Positions 31,920 through 44,943 of a stretch of DNA of 64,000 nucleotides are shown here, piece by piece. The stretch spans positions 62,001-126,000 of the forward strand of contig NW_026943133.1 in NCBI RefSeq assembly GCF_024139115.2. Direction: 5' to 3'. Each line of letters starts with the position of its first letter. Positions within the stretch are counted from its first letter, which is position 1. The notes beneath the pieces were generated by a model. The model saw nothing but the letters and a program-made list of their open reading frames with translations. It was not told the origin of the DNA and did no database searches. Made by a program: the position numbers and the translations under genes. The DNA is from Armigeres subalbatus (Eukaryota; Arthropoda; Insecta; Diptera; Culicidae).

Positions 31920-33103
31920 AATAAATAGTAATTTTACCATAACTTCTAAGCCCATAGTCCGATCTGGCCAATTTTCAATAAGAATCAATGAGACATTCTG
32001 CGTCGAATGCAATTTAATGCGAGCAAATCGGTTGAGGAAAAATACCTGAAAAAAAACTTGTTGCGAGCAAATCGGTTGAGGATAAGTGCCCGAAAAATGA
32101 GTGATATTTCTTACGCGATCCCATAGTCCGTCTCTCGATCCCATAATCCGATCTAGCCAATTTCAAATAGGAAACAATGGGACAGGATTCTGCGTCGAAT
32201 GCAACTTGTTGCGAGCGAACCGGTTGAGGATAAGCGCCCGAAAAATGAGTGACATTTTTTACGCGATTTTTTCATATGAATTTGTATTTTGGCCATAACT
32301 TTCGATCCCATAATCCGATCTGGCCAATTTCAAATAGGAAACAATGGGACAGGATTCTGCGTCGAATGCAACTTGTTGCGAGCAAATCGGTTGAGAATAA
32401 GTACCCGAAAAATGAGTGACATTTTTTACGCGATTCTTCGTATGAATTTGTATTTTGGCCATAACTTTCGATCCCATAGTCCGATCTGGCCAATTTCAAA
32501 TAGGAAACAATGGGACAGAATTCTGCATCGAATGCAATTTGTTGCGAGCAAATCGGTTGAGGATAAGTGCCCGAAAAATGAGTGACATTTTTTACGCGAT
32601 TTTTTCGTACGAATTTGTATTTTGGCCATAACTTTCGATCCCATAGTCCGATCTGGCCAATTTCAAATAGGAAACAATGAGACAGGATTCTGCGTCGAAT
32701 GCAACTTGTTGCGAGCAAATCGGTTAAAGATAAGTGCCCGAAAAATGAGTGACATTTTTTACGCGATTTTTTCGTACGAATTTGTATTTTGGCCATTACT
32801 TTCGATCCCATAGTTCGATCTGGCCAATTTCAAATAGGAAACAATGGGACAGGATTCTGCGTCGAATGCAACTTGTTGCGAGCAAATCGGTTGAGAATTA
32901 GTGCCCGAAAAATGAGTGACATTTTTTATGCGATTTTTTCGTATGAATTTGTATTTTGGCCATAACTTCTGATCCCATAGTTCGATCTGGCCAGTTTCAA
33001 ATAGGAAACAATGGGACAGGATTCTGCGTCGAATGCAACTTGTTGCGAGCAAATCGGTTGAGGATAAGTGCCCGAAAAATGAGTGACATGTTTTGAGTAG
33101 TTT
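31920..33103. repeat. Tandem satellite array, about 167-bp monomer, about 7 copies
   Basis: The block GATCCCATAGTCCGATCTGG recurs at about 32304, 32470, 32637, 32804 and 32971, with earlier partial units from 31950. Each unit contains AACAATGGGACAGGATTCTG, TTGTTGCGAGCAAATCGGTT and AAAATGAGTGACATTTTTTA. The open frames on both strands inside it are satellite artefacts. A related fragment is at 31680-31750. Confidence 0.93.
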
Positions 33104-33104
33104 T

Positions 33105-33345
<241 letters not shown>

Positions 33346-33544
33346 AAAAGCACAAAAAAAGATTATTCGAAAGCAATAATAGCGTGTTTAGTTTTTCTTC
33401 GATTTTTTCTTTTCTTTTCTTTAAAACTAAATACTATTCTGAAAAATATATATTTTACTCTGATTATTTTGAAAATGTATAAAAATATATTTATTTCCGA
33501 ATATTTACTGGCCCGCCTGCAAGTTATCAATAAGCCTGCCCAAC

Positions 33545-34370
33545 CTTTTCCGTTAAAAATCCTTCCGAAAATTCCTTCAGGATTGCCTATTTTATTTTTT
33601 AATAAATTTTAAGAAAAATCTACTAAAAAAAATTGCGGAATAATCCATATGGTTTTACTAAAAAAAAGGAAGTTTGATGAATTAACCCTTTCCATAGGCT
33701 TTTCCATAGGATTTTCCGAAGGAATTCTTGGAAGAAACTCAAAAGGAATCAATGGAGACATCTTCTTAATTATTCCTGGATAACAATTCTGAAAGACCTT
33801 CTTCTTTTTATTGGCATTAGCCGCCTCGCAGCTTAGTGTTCATTAAGCACTTCCACAGTTATTAACTGCGAGGTTTCTAGTCCAGGTTACCATTTGTGCA
33901 TTCGTATGAGGCTAACATGATGATACTTTTATGCCCAGGAAAGCCGAGACAATTTCCAATCCAAAAATTGCCTAGACCGGCACCGGGAATCGAACCCAGC
34001 CACCCTCAGCATGGTCTTGCTTTGTAGCCGCGAGTCTTACCGCACGGCTAAGGAGGGCTGAAAGATATCTAGAAGAAATTTTCGAATAAATTCGTGGAGA
34101 AATTTCAGAATGAGTTCTCAAAGAAATTGTCAAAGGAAAGCCAGAATTATTTTCGGAGAGATTTGGCAAAGGAATTCTTACAGGAATTTACGATGGAATT
34201 TTCAATAGAATTTCCGGAGATATTTGCAAAGATTCCTAGAATTTCTTTTAAAATTCTTTCGAAATAACTTCAAAAATTAATTCGGAAGTTTCTCCAGGAG
34301 TAATTAAAATTCTAAGAAAATCAGTTGATTTTCTCAGGACATTTTTTCGTATATAATAAAATTTCAGAGA
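33545..34370. repeat. Degenerate GGAATTTC/GAAATTCC block, second part
   Basis: It has the same loosely repeated units as 27720-28440, interrupted by a SINE at 33797-34057. The two blocks were probably one before the intervening 5 kb inserted. Confidence 0.65.
33797..34057 (-). mobile_element. Feilai-like tRNA SINE with an 8-bp target duplication
   Basis: On the minus strand it opens AGCCCTCCTTAGCCGTGCGG (A box), has a B box GGGTTCGATTCCC, a body with GCCTCATACGAATGCAC and TTAATAACTGTGGAAGTGC, and a tail GCCAATAAAAAGAAGAAGG. CTGAAAGA is duplicated at 33789-33796 and 34058-34065. Confidence 0.85.
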
Positions 34371-36960
34371 AATGATCGATTTGGTAGGTCACGTGCCCCA
34401 TCGTGCCCCAGCTTATCTTCGCCAGTATTCATCAATTCATCCAATTCACATCTACATTGTCGAACTTACTTAATTTGTCCTAATCCTCAAATTTAAACGA
34501 TGTCATCAAAACGGGTCAGATTGTCTTATTTATCTGTTAAGGTCGAACAAACATAACTAATATTCTCAATTTATTTATAGTCTATATGTAATTAGATTAT
34601 ACATTTTCAAGAGTTTTTATTGCTCATGTACATGGTGCACTTTCGTTTAGGGTTATTGCTATAAAATGTTTGAGGTTGAAAACCTGAGAATAAATTCATT
34701 TCCATGAACGGTATTACCGATCCGGAAGGCTCATTAGTGACTGCACTTGAACCAATAAACCTATACCTATTGGTAACTATGCACTTTGTTAATAATCCAA
34801 TTTGTCGGATTGTCGGTGAAACACTTCAGAGTTCGAAAAACATGCGGTACAAGTGTGACAATCTATGTATTGTATCTACCAAAACCGGTACCAATCAAAC
34901 GAAAGAGAGTCGCTACTGGAAACTATCGACATATCGAACATCAATATTTATAGCAACCGACCGGCATTATCTCTGATATTATTTATTCATTTATCACCGA
35001 GCGACGGCGTGCTATCGTTCGATGTGGATCGACGTGCTCGATGCGGTCTTCATAGCGACGTCGTAGCCTTCGTCGCGACTAACTGTCTCTGCGTTTCTTC
35101 AACCTAATAAGAGAGGAGACGTTACTTGCGAAACGAGAAGCCCCACGATTGTACAGTGAAACAGCTGATCGGACCGCGATTTTTTGTTGGTGCTAGTTGG
35201 CCGGGCTGTTTGCAGAACAGTATTTCACCGAAAACAGCGTACTTCCTAGGTGTCACGAGTCTGATCACTGCACTACAATCGAACCTATTTCTATTTATGT
35301 ATTTCCTGGCAATTGAAATGTGGAACAGGTTTATTGAACCTCTTAGTAATCTATAATAAACGTCGATGTAAATCCTGGCTATTCAAATTAGTTTCTGCAT
35401 ACATTTCACCTCGATAGTTCCTTCAATATCGAGTAAGGGGAATTCTCTGTAGAAGTTGTGTATGTAGTTTAATGTTCGAGAAAGTATATTGAGTAGGAAA
35501 CTCTTGCAACCATATCCAACTGTACTTCGGAATATCTCAAAGTGACCACCATAGGCCGCATCGCATATCTCGCAACGGCGTTATTCTTGAGATAGCTGTC
35601 TTTCACTCGATAAACAAGTTGGGACGTTGAACCACGCATTCATGCCGTGCGCTTGGTTTATTGTAGTTTGGTGTGTGGCGGCGCACTGTTTTATTAAGGT
35701 CATCAGCAGTGACCGGCTTTGTCAAAGATAGCCTGTGACAGATATGAGTAACATTGTTGATTCTGCGGATAAAATGCGAGCGCATGGCAGTTAGTAAAGA
35801 AGATTTGAATCCAATATTAGGGGTTTTTTTTTTTATAGAAAATACCTAGGAATTTTATTTATGCATGCGTCAATCTAGATTATTCACTTTTGTTGGCGAC
35901 ACCACCTTTTCCATGAGAGTATAAAAGGATTTTTTTTAAATTAATATGTGATTTTGCTTCCGAATTCACGATGTTGCTAGTCAATAATGTTGAAACCGTC
36001 GAGAAACGATTTTCGCCAATTGAATTTCTTTTCAATCTCAGATATCAGCTCTAGGAAATTTGACAAATGGAATGTCAAAAACTCATTACAAGTTATAAGC
36101 GTTGATGAATTAGTCAGCATTATTCAGAGGAGATGAGTTTACTGTATCACGTTTATCTTGGCTATCAAACAACCTTCAGCATATAACAGATCTGCCCATG
36201 ATCACATAGTTGACGTATAAGCCAAAATTACCAAAACACACTTTTTTGCGGATATGGATTCTTCGTATGGTTATACATATGCTCAATGAAAAAATATTCA
36301 TGTTTTGTTCGGAAACATTCGAGTTATGGCGATTTGACGAAGTTGACGTACCTCCATTACCTGCTGTAATATGGAGCAAAAACCTGTCTCATATTTTTTA
36401 GACAGTCACAATCCACTATTTAAGCACAACATAGGTTTTCGTTTTACTTTGTCGTATTTCAGGACTTATTTATGATTTGGGCGTAACTAATTTTGTAATC
36501 AAAAATTAATATGCAAGTTCCTGCTAAAGCAAGCATTTCTTGTGAAATCCACGGTATAATCCGACAAAATAAGCTTTCCATCGAGGTGTAGCTCTGAGGA
36601 TAAACGTTTACATTCTTTTGAATCAATAAAATAATGTTTGTTTGCTAAATATTGTCGCCAAAAGTTTTGATTTAAGAAAAATCGCGATCATTCAAAAGGA
36701 AGTATAATATAAAAGAAGAATGAAAAATCATTAATTATGTAACGCAATGATTAGCCATTCATATCACACTTTTTTTAGAAGCATATCAAAATTGATAATG
36801 GGAAATCACACTTATCTTAATCGCCATTCCTCATCTAAAGTGTAATAATTTATGGGTATTTTCTAAAAGTGCATATCAGAACCAAAATCTAGCTTCATTT
36901 TTTGCGTGACAGGAGAGGTCTGCCACTAAGGACTTAACACATAAGAATTAGTGCGTGTTA
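34371..36960. other. Unassigned intronic stretch
   Basis: No gene recognised. A GC-rich island at about 34995-35095 (GAGCGACGGCGTG and further ACGTCGTAGCC) stands out from AT-rich surroundings. Open frames at 34704-34976 and 35126-35356 show no domain. Confidence 0.4.
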
Positions 36961-37084
36961 AATGGCTTTGTATTTGTATTTCAGCTTGATAATATTGGTA
37001 TGTATATTTCGAGCACATTTACTGGGAAGGATCCTAATATATTCCACGGCTGTTATTTTAGTTTTTACAATTGTAAAGGCTCCA

Positions 37085-37246
37085 CCAGACCTAAGCGATT
37101 TCATCGCCGCGACGGCGACAACTAGTCGCCGCGATTCTATCGTTGGGTCGCTGCAGGCAATGTTCTATTTACGCTTCCACACCAACGGCGACAAAATCGC
37201 TGTCGCCAAGCGATGGAATCGCGTCGCGACTGTCGCATCGCGTGTA
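37085..37246. repeat. GC-rich island with TCGCCGCGA motifs
   Basis: The block has repeated GCGATTTCATCGCCGCGACG, TCGCCGCGATTCTATCG, CAAAATCGCTGTCGCC and TGGAATCGCGTCGCGAC, partly in inverse orientation. An open frame across it (36962-37249) is probably not a gene. Similar short motifs occur at 8710-8770 and 40450-40520. Confidence 0.45.
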
Positions 37247-39875
37247 TAAATATCAAGATGTGTTATGGATAAAAACAAACTAATAGCTCGAGATATCAAT
37301 CACTTCTTCAAAATACCATTAACTGATAACCTCATGATATTTCAGAGCAAATTTTGATATTGTCGTCTGATATTTTGTGCTTTTATATCCTACATATGAA
37401 TCAGGCCCATATCTCATTTTGCAATCTAATCACGATTGATTTACTTCTAATCCTCGTCTACTCGGGTATTTTAAAATAGGGATTGGAACCATTTTTGCTT
37501 GAAATTTGGTTGGAACGAGGGCTTTGTCCAATACATAAAAACGGTAACTGCTTGTACACTTGTTACAGAACCATTCTAATGCTGTAATAGTGCAAAAATT
37601 CCCGTACGGTACTGATTAAATTTTTTGCTACACGAACTCTTCCACACATAATTTTAATTTTCGCGGAAAGAGCTATCCGAAAAACCTTTCCCGGAAACTC
37701 GAACTTTTCAAAAGATTTCCCTTCTTCAATCAGTAAATCGTTGGAACTAACTACAATTATTCTTTAGCGCTATATCACCATACGTAGTAACCTGGATTTA
37801 CGCCATGATATGGGAACAAACATTTCACAAAACGTTTGTTTGATCGCATAAACTGTCGTATGCATATTTTGACCACTTCAATCAAAGGAATAATAATTTA
37901 TTCCCTGCGGCCTTAAAATAACTACTAATATTGTCCATTTACACAGATTAGTTCATGTATTTTGTTGATTGATATGATGATTCGGGTAAAATTAATAAAA
38001 ATGCGTTTTCCCAACATCGATGGTGCTGGTTGTTACGTCAACTATGAAATCATGGGCAGAGATGGGATACTCATATTTACTTCACCCATTGTGGCTACTA
38101 AAACTCTGATAAGCAACAAGCCACGCGTATGTCATTTGCGAATCACATCATCGCCGTCAAGATCTTCAAAACACCTCGCCGAGCGTAACAAAGGGTAACC
38201 CGCACTGCACCACATGATGAGGTTGCGAACTTACATCATCATAACAACAAAACAGGATGCATGGCAACAACGGCCGAAAAGATATACCACCAAAGGATGG
38301 CCCTGACCGTGCGATTAAAATGACAATTGCTGTCCATGTGAAAGGATTGTAAATCTAATCGGTTTAATTAGGCACTCACGACAAGAGATCGCTTGTCTTT
38401 ATTCGTTTGCGACCGTGCCTCATGACTTTATCGGAGTTTGAAAGTTCGCAAAAATAAAAGAGCCAACTTTGACGACTGATAACGATGATACGGCGATTCT
38501 GCCGATAGCGGTATTGTTGGGGACTTCTGCAGAATTCAAACAATGACTGTATCGTCTTATTTGCTGTTGATCTGACTGATTCCACTGTTGTTATCAGCGC
38601 AGTTGGGCGTTGTTGGTGTCGGTGAAGTGGTGTGGTGAGTAAATGATAGAATCATAAACAATCCACACTCTGCAACACGTTCGGGAATGCCGCTAGAAGC
38701 GAGAATGGGATGTTTACCTAGTTGGATCAAGTGTGCCAGCTGCCGGTGTTTGTTTTGGTGATTGTATGGCTATGGAAGTTTCAAACAATTTATTTGCTGT
38801 TTTTGGTCAAAATGTCTCGCTAATCAGAAAGAATGAGGTGATAATACTTGAGATATGTATTTGAGAAACAGAATTTTGAACAGGATTTGATTTGATAACG
38901 AAAGCTGATAACTAAATCTGTTTTAGTTTAGGAATGGTTTTAATAATTTTGAACGAGAAAACACTATTTTACCGACATTTTCTGGCAAATTGGAGACTAC
39001 TTAGAATACTTTTATGCAGAAATTGTGACATAATTAACTGTTAAATTTCGATTATATCACAATTTGGATATCTTATTGATAGTTAGATGACAAATAACTA
39101 ACTAGATAGCATCAAATATTGTATTTTTTTAGATATGTTTCTGTAGTTCAAACATTTTAGAATATACCTAGTTTCAATAAGTTTGAGTTACTAAAAATCT
39201 CAAACAGTGTTGGTAAAACCATTCTCAAATTTTAATAAATATGCAAACTGGTTTACCATTTTTTAGGAAAATAACGCGCTTGAGTTTTATTTTTTTCAAA
39301 TCTGCATCGTTTCTCTCATCGGCCAAACACAATCAATTCGCTCCTAAAAGTGTTTAAAACTAGTCGTACATAAATTTTGGTGTTTATATTTGCAAGAAAA
39401 ACACAAAAAATCTGCAATTATTCAAACGGATGATTCAACTTATGAATTATATTTTTGCGCGATGAATTCGGCGAGTTTCAACTCACGATTGACTTGAGGC
39501 AGCCATGGGTTTTGAGATTTAGTTTTTTTTGACGAAGGACTACGTCTGTCTTTTCTATATTGGGGTACACTTTACGATTGCAAAAATCAAAGACCGTCAC
39601 GAAAATATGATAGACTTTGAACGTTATATCTCAGTCGTTTCTCGATGGGTTTCCATTTTTTTACCATTCGATCAAGGAAGAGTCAACGCTTCTTTGTATT
39701 TATTTGAAAATACTGATTTTTAACTATTATCGATAATTGATAAAAAGTTTAGAAATAGCTGAACCAACCAACCACGTACATTCAACGCAAGCACAGACAT
39801 CAAAATCAACCAACTTACGATTTTGAATCGAATCCTCAATTTAAATAAGATTTCAAATCATTTTCAACGAAAAAC
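37247..39875. other. Unassigned intronic stretch
   Basis: AT-rich with short non-homologous frames; no gene or clear repeat recognised. Confidence 0.4.
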
Positions 39876-39943
39876 CATCGCATTGGTGGTGGTCGTCGAC
39901 GTGGTTGCTACAGATCATTCTACGTCAACGAACCAGCATTTTA
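39876..39943 (+). repeat. Local direct repeat, copy A
   Basis: CATCGCATTGGTGGTGGTCG and CAACGAACCAGCATTTTA recur with few changes at 40833-40900, about 960 bp away. The following 200 bp are also loosely similar. Confidence 0.7.
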
Positions 39944-40654
39944 TGCGAAGACAGGATTTGTTACAAAAACGGCGTCTGTTGCGTTCCCTCGCCACCAGTG
40001 GCGATGCTGCCACTTGGCGGCGTCTTAGCGAAAAATCGTCAATCGGCCGTCGGACAATAACAGCACGAAGTTAAATTTCAAGCGGTTGGTTATTGGAAAA
40101 GCGAATTGGGGAAAGAAAATTAATTCTTCTCAAGACCAGCATTTTCTGAACAGAAAGGGTTGATTTCAAAAATGGACTGTCATCGTCGTTTGACGTGGTA
40201 GTTTAGTTGCTGTTAGAGATTCCATTCGAACAAACTTATTGCATAATTTTCCTCCAACGCGCGCTTGCGATTCTGCTACCGAAGGCAACTTTTAGTCGTC
40301 GCCAAATGCTTAAGTTTTGCACTTTGAAGAAAATTCATCTCGTATCAACCTTCTTTTGTAAAAAAAATGTGCACCGGAAAGAATCGATTTCATATACAAT
40401 GAATAAAAACTACAATACCAAACAATCTTGCCAGAAAAGTTCACTTTACGCCGACGACAGCAAAATCGACGCCACCTTAGTGGAAAATATCTACAGTAAC
40501 CACCCATCGGCGACCGTCGCTCGGACCGACAGATGCCAAGCGATAATGTTTTGTAATATGAAGAAACTTCGTCTTGGGTCAAATTTCTGTTGTTACTCTT
40601 CTCAACAATACGCATTTTGAATAACTAACAGCTCATAACCAAATTCAGAATCGG

Positions 40655-40830
40655 TCCGCTCTCTGCGGAATCCCGATCAAAATGGCTCGCACGCGCCGGA
40701 AAGCAGCTTTCTTGTATCTAATGAAGTAATCCCATTAGCCGCGCCACTTCATTGATCGTTTTAAGTGCACACTTGTTGCTTACTTTGTTGAATACAAGAA
40801 AGCTGATTTCTGAATTCGACAGAGAGCGGA
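40655..40830. mobile_element. Short element with inverted ends TCCGCTCTCT
   Basis: The left end TCCGCTCTCTGCGGAAT and right end (inverse) TCCGCTCTCTGTCGAAT match. Inner arms around AGCTTTCTTGTAT also pair. The element directly abuts direct-repeat copy B. No target duplication is clear. Confidence 0.55.
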
Positions 40831-40832
40831 GT

Positions 40833-40900
40833 CATCGCATTGATGGTGGTCGTCGGCGTGGTTGCTGCAGATTATTCAACCTCAACGAACCAACATTTTA
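40833..40900 (+). repeat. Local direct repeat, copy B
   Basis: It matches copy A at 39876-39943. It is followed by a short tandem TTTTACCCAACCAACAAAA pair at 40896-40948. Confidence 0.7.
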
Positions 40901-41111
40901 CCCAACCAACAAAATGGCGTATTTTTAATTTTACCCAACCAACAAAAAGCGTAAATCGTTTCTTGTCAGGGCCACCATATTCAACAGAAGGGTGTTGATT
41001 CAAGATGATTTTTTTTTTCAAATCGACAGAAAATTCAATAACAGGCGTAGGCAGCGGTAATGGCCGTCAGCTATGGTTGCGGAAGAAAAGTTATTCGCTG
41101 CTATAGCTTAT

Positions 41112-41445
41112 CCCGAGCAGGAGGAATTGGCTAAATAATACCTGATTCTGTTATTGATACCATACTCTGTTATGAACTAGCCCTGCATAAGAGGTAAAAT
41201 ACCACAGGAACAACACCAATAATGTATATGCATAATACTTAAGCCATAACAAACTCAGTTATTAAATTGAATTTCAATATCAAATGGATAACCAATTATT
41301 ATTCGTTTGGTATTGAAATACCTAAGCATGTTATGCCTCAAGTATTCTGCATATAAGTTTTTGGTATTATTTTTTAGTATTTTACCTCTTATGCAAGGCT
41401 AGTTCATACCAATTTCTGTTATCAAGGTCGTCGCTCCTGCTCGGG
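41112..41445. mobile_element. Foldback MITE, 334 bp
   Basis: The ends are CCCGAGCAGGAG and CTCCTGCTCGGG. Nearly the whole element folds on itself: GAACTAGCCCTGCATAAGAG and GTAAAATAC in the left arm pair with the inverse sequence in the right arm near 41380-41405. No coding capacity. The target duplication is unclear. Confidence 0.85.
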
Positions 41446-42980
41446 ATGCAGCCATTTATGGAAGGACATAAAGTTTTCTTACAAGATTTAGTCATTTGGT
41501 TGATATTAATGTTTGGAAAGGCGCATTATAAAAATAAATCTGACCTAGTTTATAAGGATCGCCACAACAAACTCGGGAAAGGCGCAAAAAGTAAAATTTT
41601 AATTAGCAAGGAAAGAATAATTTTAAAATTTCTGGTATTCTGAATACATATTCAATTCAGTGAACCCACTCAAAATCAGATTATTATTCAACTGTCCTGT
41701 TGTTTGCCACAATTATGTATTTTCAATAGTGCGCATTTCCAATCACAAACATCAACAAATCCAAAGTTGGAATCTTGAGAAAATTTCACTTGATGTTTCA
41801 ATCTTTTTCATAAAAATGTGTAATTCCAATACAAACATATAGAAAATGATTTAAAGTTCCATGATGCAAATAATATACACACTATAAAACTTGCTGCCAA
41901 CCTCTAAGCAATACCTACAGGGTGTGTTCTGCTACTAAGTATTAAACCTATTTCGTGAGGCTGGGTAGTCCTACGTCACCTTTGCATACAACCCGATTGG
42001 ACTGCACTTTTGAGTTTTTTTTTTCAACACTGCCCAACAAGTTTGAAAAAATTAAGGATTAAATACAGGATTCAAATAAAGGTGTCAAAATCCGTATAGT
42101 AAATTGCAACTTTTAAGTTGCCAAAATCGAATACTATCAAAATTAAACGATTTTTGTTTTTTTGTTGTTGTTTGATACATTTCTCCATTTATTGTGAGAA
42201 AAATCTGCTTGGATATTTGACGTTATTTTTCTAATTTTCTTTTTACGCGACGTTCCATGTGTTTTTTACGTAAGTTTAGGAATCCACAGTATTCTATTTT
42301 ATCTCGAGATCAGCAAGTCAGCATTGAATAGGAAGTTTCAAACTCTAAATATGTTGAAAAATCAAAAAAGATTACTAGATTCGAAAAAATATTTGATTGG
42401 ATATAAAACTTATAAAACAAAATTCTAAAAAATCAAAGTGTGAAATTGATAAAATCGCGGATTAAAAACAAACCGTGTTTAGATCGATTTTAGAAAGCAA
42501 AAGAGTGATTTTGAGCGAAAACAAAAATTTGGGTTGTAGAGGGATAAAACAAGTATAGAAGAAAATCAGCATCCGAAAAGGTCAATAGAGCATGAGCATG
42601 AGCATGAGCATGATTGACCGCCCACGGTTGCTCCTCCGTTATTGCCAGGTCAGCTGTAATTACACAGAGAACCAACAGATGATGTTTGGGACTAACATCA
42701 ACCTCAATGTGTAAGAACTGGTGACCCAAAATTAAGCAATACCAGCGCCGGCCGTGTCCGAATGCAGATCAATTAGGAAATAGGTAGGATAATGTTGACG
42801 TGAAACTCGCTTTGATGGAAGCCGACGAGTCATCTGCACTTCCACGAGAAATCACTGGGATGTTGGATATATGGGGAAGGGAGTGTAGCAGGGTTCGTTT
42901 TGGTAAACGGTATGCCGTGTGTAGCGTGTAGTTTGCTCGAGGTTACACAAAAACACTGTCAAACGCGTACTAATTAATTG
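41446..42980. other. Unassigned intronic stretch
   Basis: No gene recognised. A four-unit GAGCAT microsatellite-like run lies at 42590-42612. Confidence 0.4.
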
Positions 42981-43148
42981 ACTTATCGACCGCACAAAGC
43001 AGAACAAAATGTTTCGATGATCGCGCGATCGTTCTGCCTACTGAAAAAAATACCATCAAACACGCACCAAACTTCCTCTTGCTTACACATTTATTGACCC
43101 GCACAAAGCAGAAAATAAATTTCGATGATCGCGCGATCGTTCTGCATG
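42981..43148. repeat. Tandem duplication carrying GATCGCGCGATC palindrome
   Basis: Two units about 107 bp apart share GACCGCACAAAGCAGAA and TTTCGATGATCGCGCGATCG followed by TTCTGC. A related single copy in inverse orientation is at 30587-30640, and a more diverged one near 56095-56125. Confidence 0.75.
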
Positions 43149-44943
43149 CTAGAGGTTATAAGTACACACGCGCACTAAATTCACACATTTATAAGACACG
43201 TTGTAGAAGAAAGTGTTTACTTTAAACAATTTTTCAACACTTTTTAGAGGTACACTGGTGCATAATAGTTACAACATGCGATTTCCGTTTTATAAAAAGT
43301 AACAAAATCTCCATGACGGTTTTATGCTGTTATTTCTACACAACATCGTTGTTCTTATTTTCTACTTCTTATGTCCAACACTTTCATTGTAGTAAGAAAA
43401 CGGGCGACTTGGATGATCAGTTCATAGTTTCATAGTTTAGTCAATTTATACACGCAGTAAATACGTTAACAAATCATTTTTTGTCGCGTTAGATTCCTCA
43501 ATATATTATCGCACTACAAGCAATTTTTATGATTCATAACACAAGCACTCACTTCGTCAAGTAGAAAACGAAATACGTATCTGTTGATACAAAGTGATTA
43601 TAGTGGAAGTAAACGGAATAGTGAAGTTTTTTAACTCTGTACTTATAGTTGTTTTTATACTCTATTCATTTCAATTTTCAACATCATTGGATAACATTTT
43701 TATAACTTATTATTATGCCTTCTTTAGATTCTCACATTTAAAAAACGCTTTAGGCGTAATATTTTGTTCACGCAGATTTTTTCACTTTGCCAAAATAAAA
43801 GAAAAAACTATATACCATGTTTACTTCAGAAGATGGAGCACTTTCTAATTATACATCATTGTACTTTTATCTTCAAGACATTTGCTCTTCTATTATTTTT
43901 TTCAGTCATTTTCAGCCCCCATAGTTGTGGGCTACTTTTTTCTTTCAAAAACAATTTCTTCTGTATTTTGGCCAATCAAGTGCGACATTTCGCTTACTGG
44001 CTCAACGTTATCGATGCCGTGGAAGGCTCTCATATTTTCCTTGATGAAAAACATAAATTATCATCTCCTAGTTTTAAAATTTTCACCCTCATATAATACA
44101 TATAGTATTATCATATTTATGATACGGAGAAACCGTGTTAACGCCCATGACTTACGTTACGCCTAGAAAACGAGAGGGAATTCTATGAGGCGGGCGATCC
44201 ATGCAAGTCTTAAAAATGCACAGGAATTTTAAAATTAAAAACGGTTTGTAAGTTGAAACGAGAGGTTGGTTAAGTGCAACGTAGTAAATTTTACTTCGAT
44301 TTTTAGTGCCACGACCTTGGTCACGACACATAATTGATGTATTATTGAACATTTCACCATCTCCAAAAAATTCCAGCGTGCAAAATAAGTGGAAAACTTA
44401 AAAATGCAACGTACTTTAGAATTATGTTAACCGGGTTTCGAGAATAATGGAACGAGCTTACCGAGTTGGTTGTATATTAAAGAACTCCACTGGACAATTC
44501 TTTTTACGTACACCTTTTCTTTTCTGATGCTGGAATTTTCTGATGGGATGCTGGAACACGAAAAAATGACAGAGCGAAAAAAATACACATCCGGTTATCA
44601 GCATCCGAAAAGGTCAATAGAAATCAAAAACTGTTGAATAGATATTTGCAAAATGAAAATTTTTCAGGGTGAGATTTAGTTCGGTATAACAACTGTAACT
44701 TTTGTTTACATAACTAATCTAACTGTTGTGTTATTATTCGCTTGAGATTCTCGAGATCTCGAAACAAGGCTACGAAAATTGAGCCACCCCATGAGCGTAG
44801 TAGCCTAGTCGTAAGCGTAGCCTAGACAACGCGATTTATTGACAGCTATTGACATTGCTATCTCCATAATACAAACATGCCTTGCCCATGCTCATGGACG
44901 AGATGCATTTCCATGGATATTCTAATCACTTCTTCTGTGGACT
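43149..44943. other. Intronic stretch with a partial R1 copy
   Basis: CGAAATACGTATCTGTTGAT at about 43569-43610 is a partial R1 repeat. Frames at 43594-44166 have no recognisable domain. AGCATCCGAAAAGGTCAATA occurs at both 42568 and 44600, showing another unassigned dispersed repeat. Confidence 0.4.

Noticed and set aside
31881..32813. Several frames of 60-180 residues on both strands
   Set aside because: All lie within the satellite array and repeat with its period.
36962..37249. Frame of 95 residues over the GC-rich island
   Set aside because: The apparent coding signal comes from the repeated GC-rich motifs, and no domain is present.
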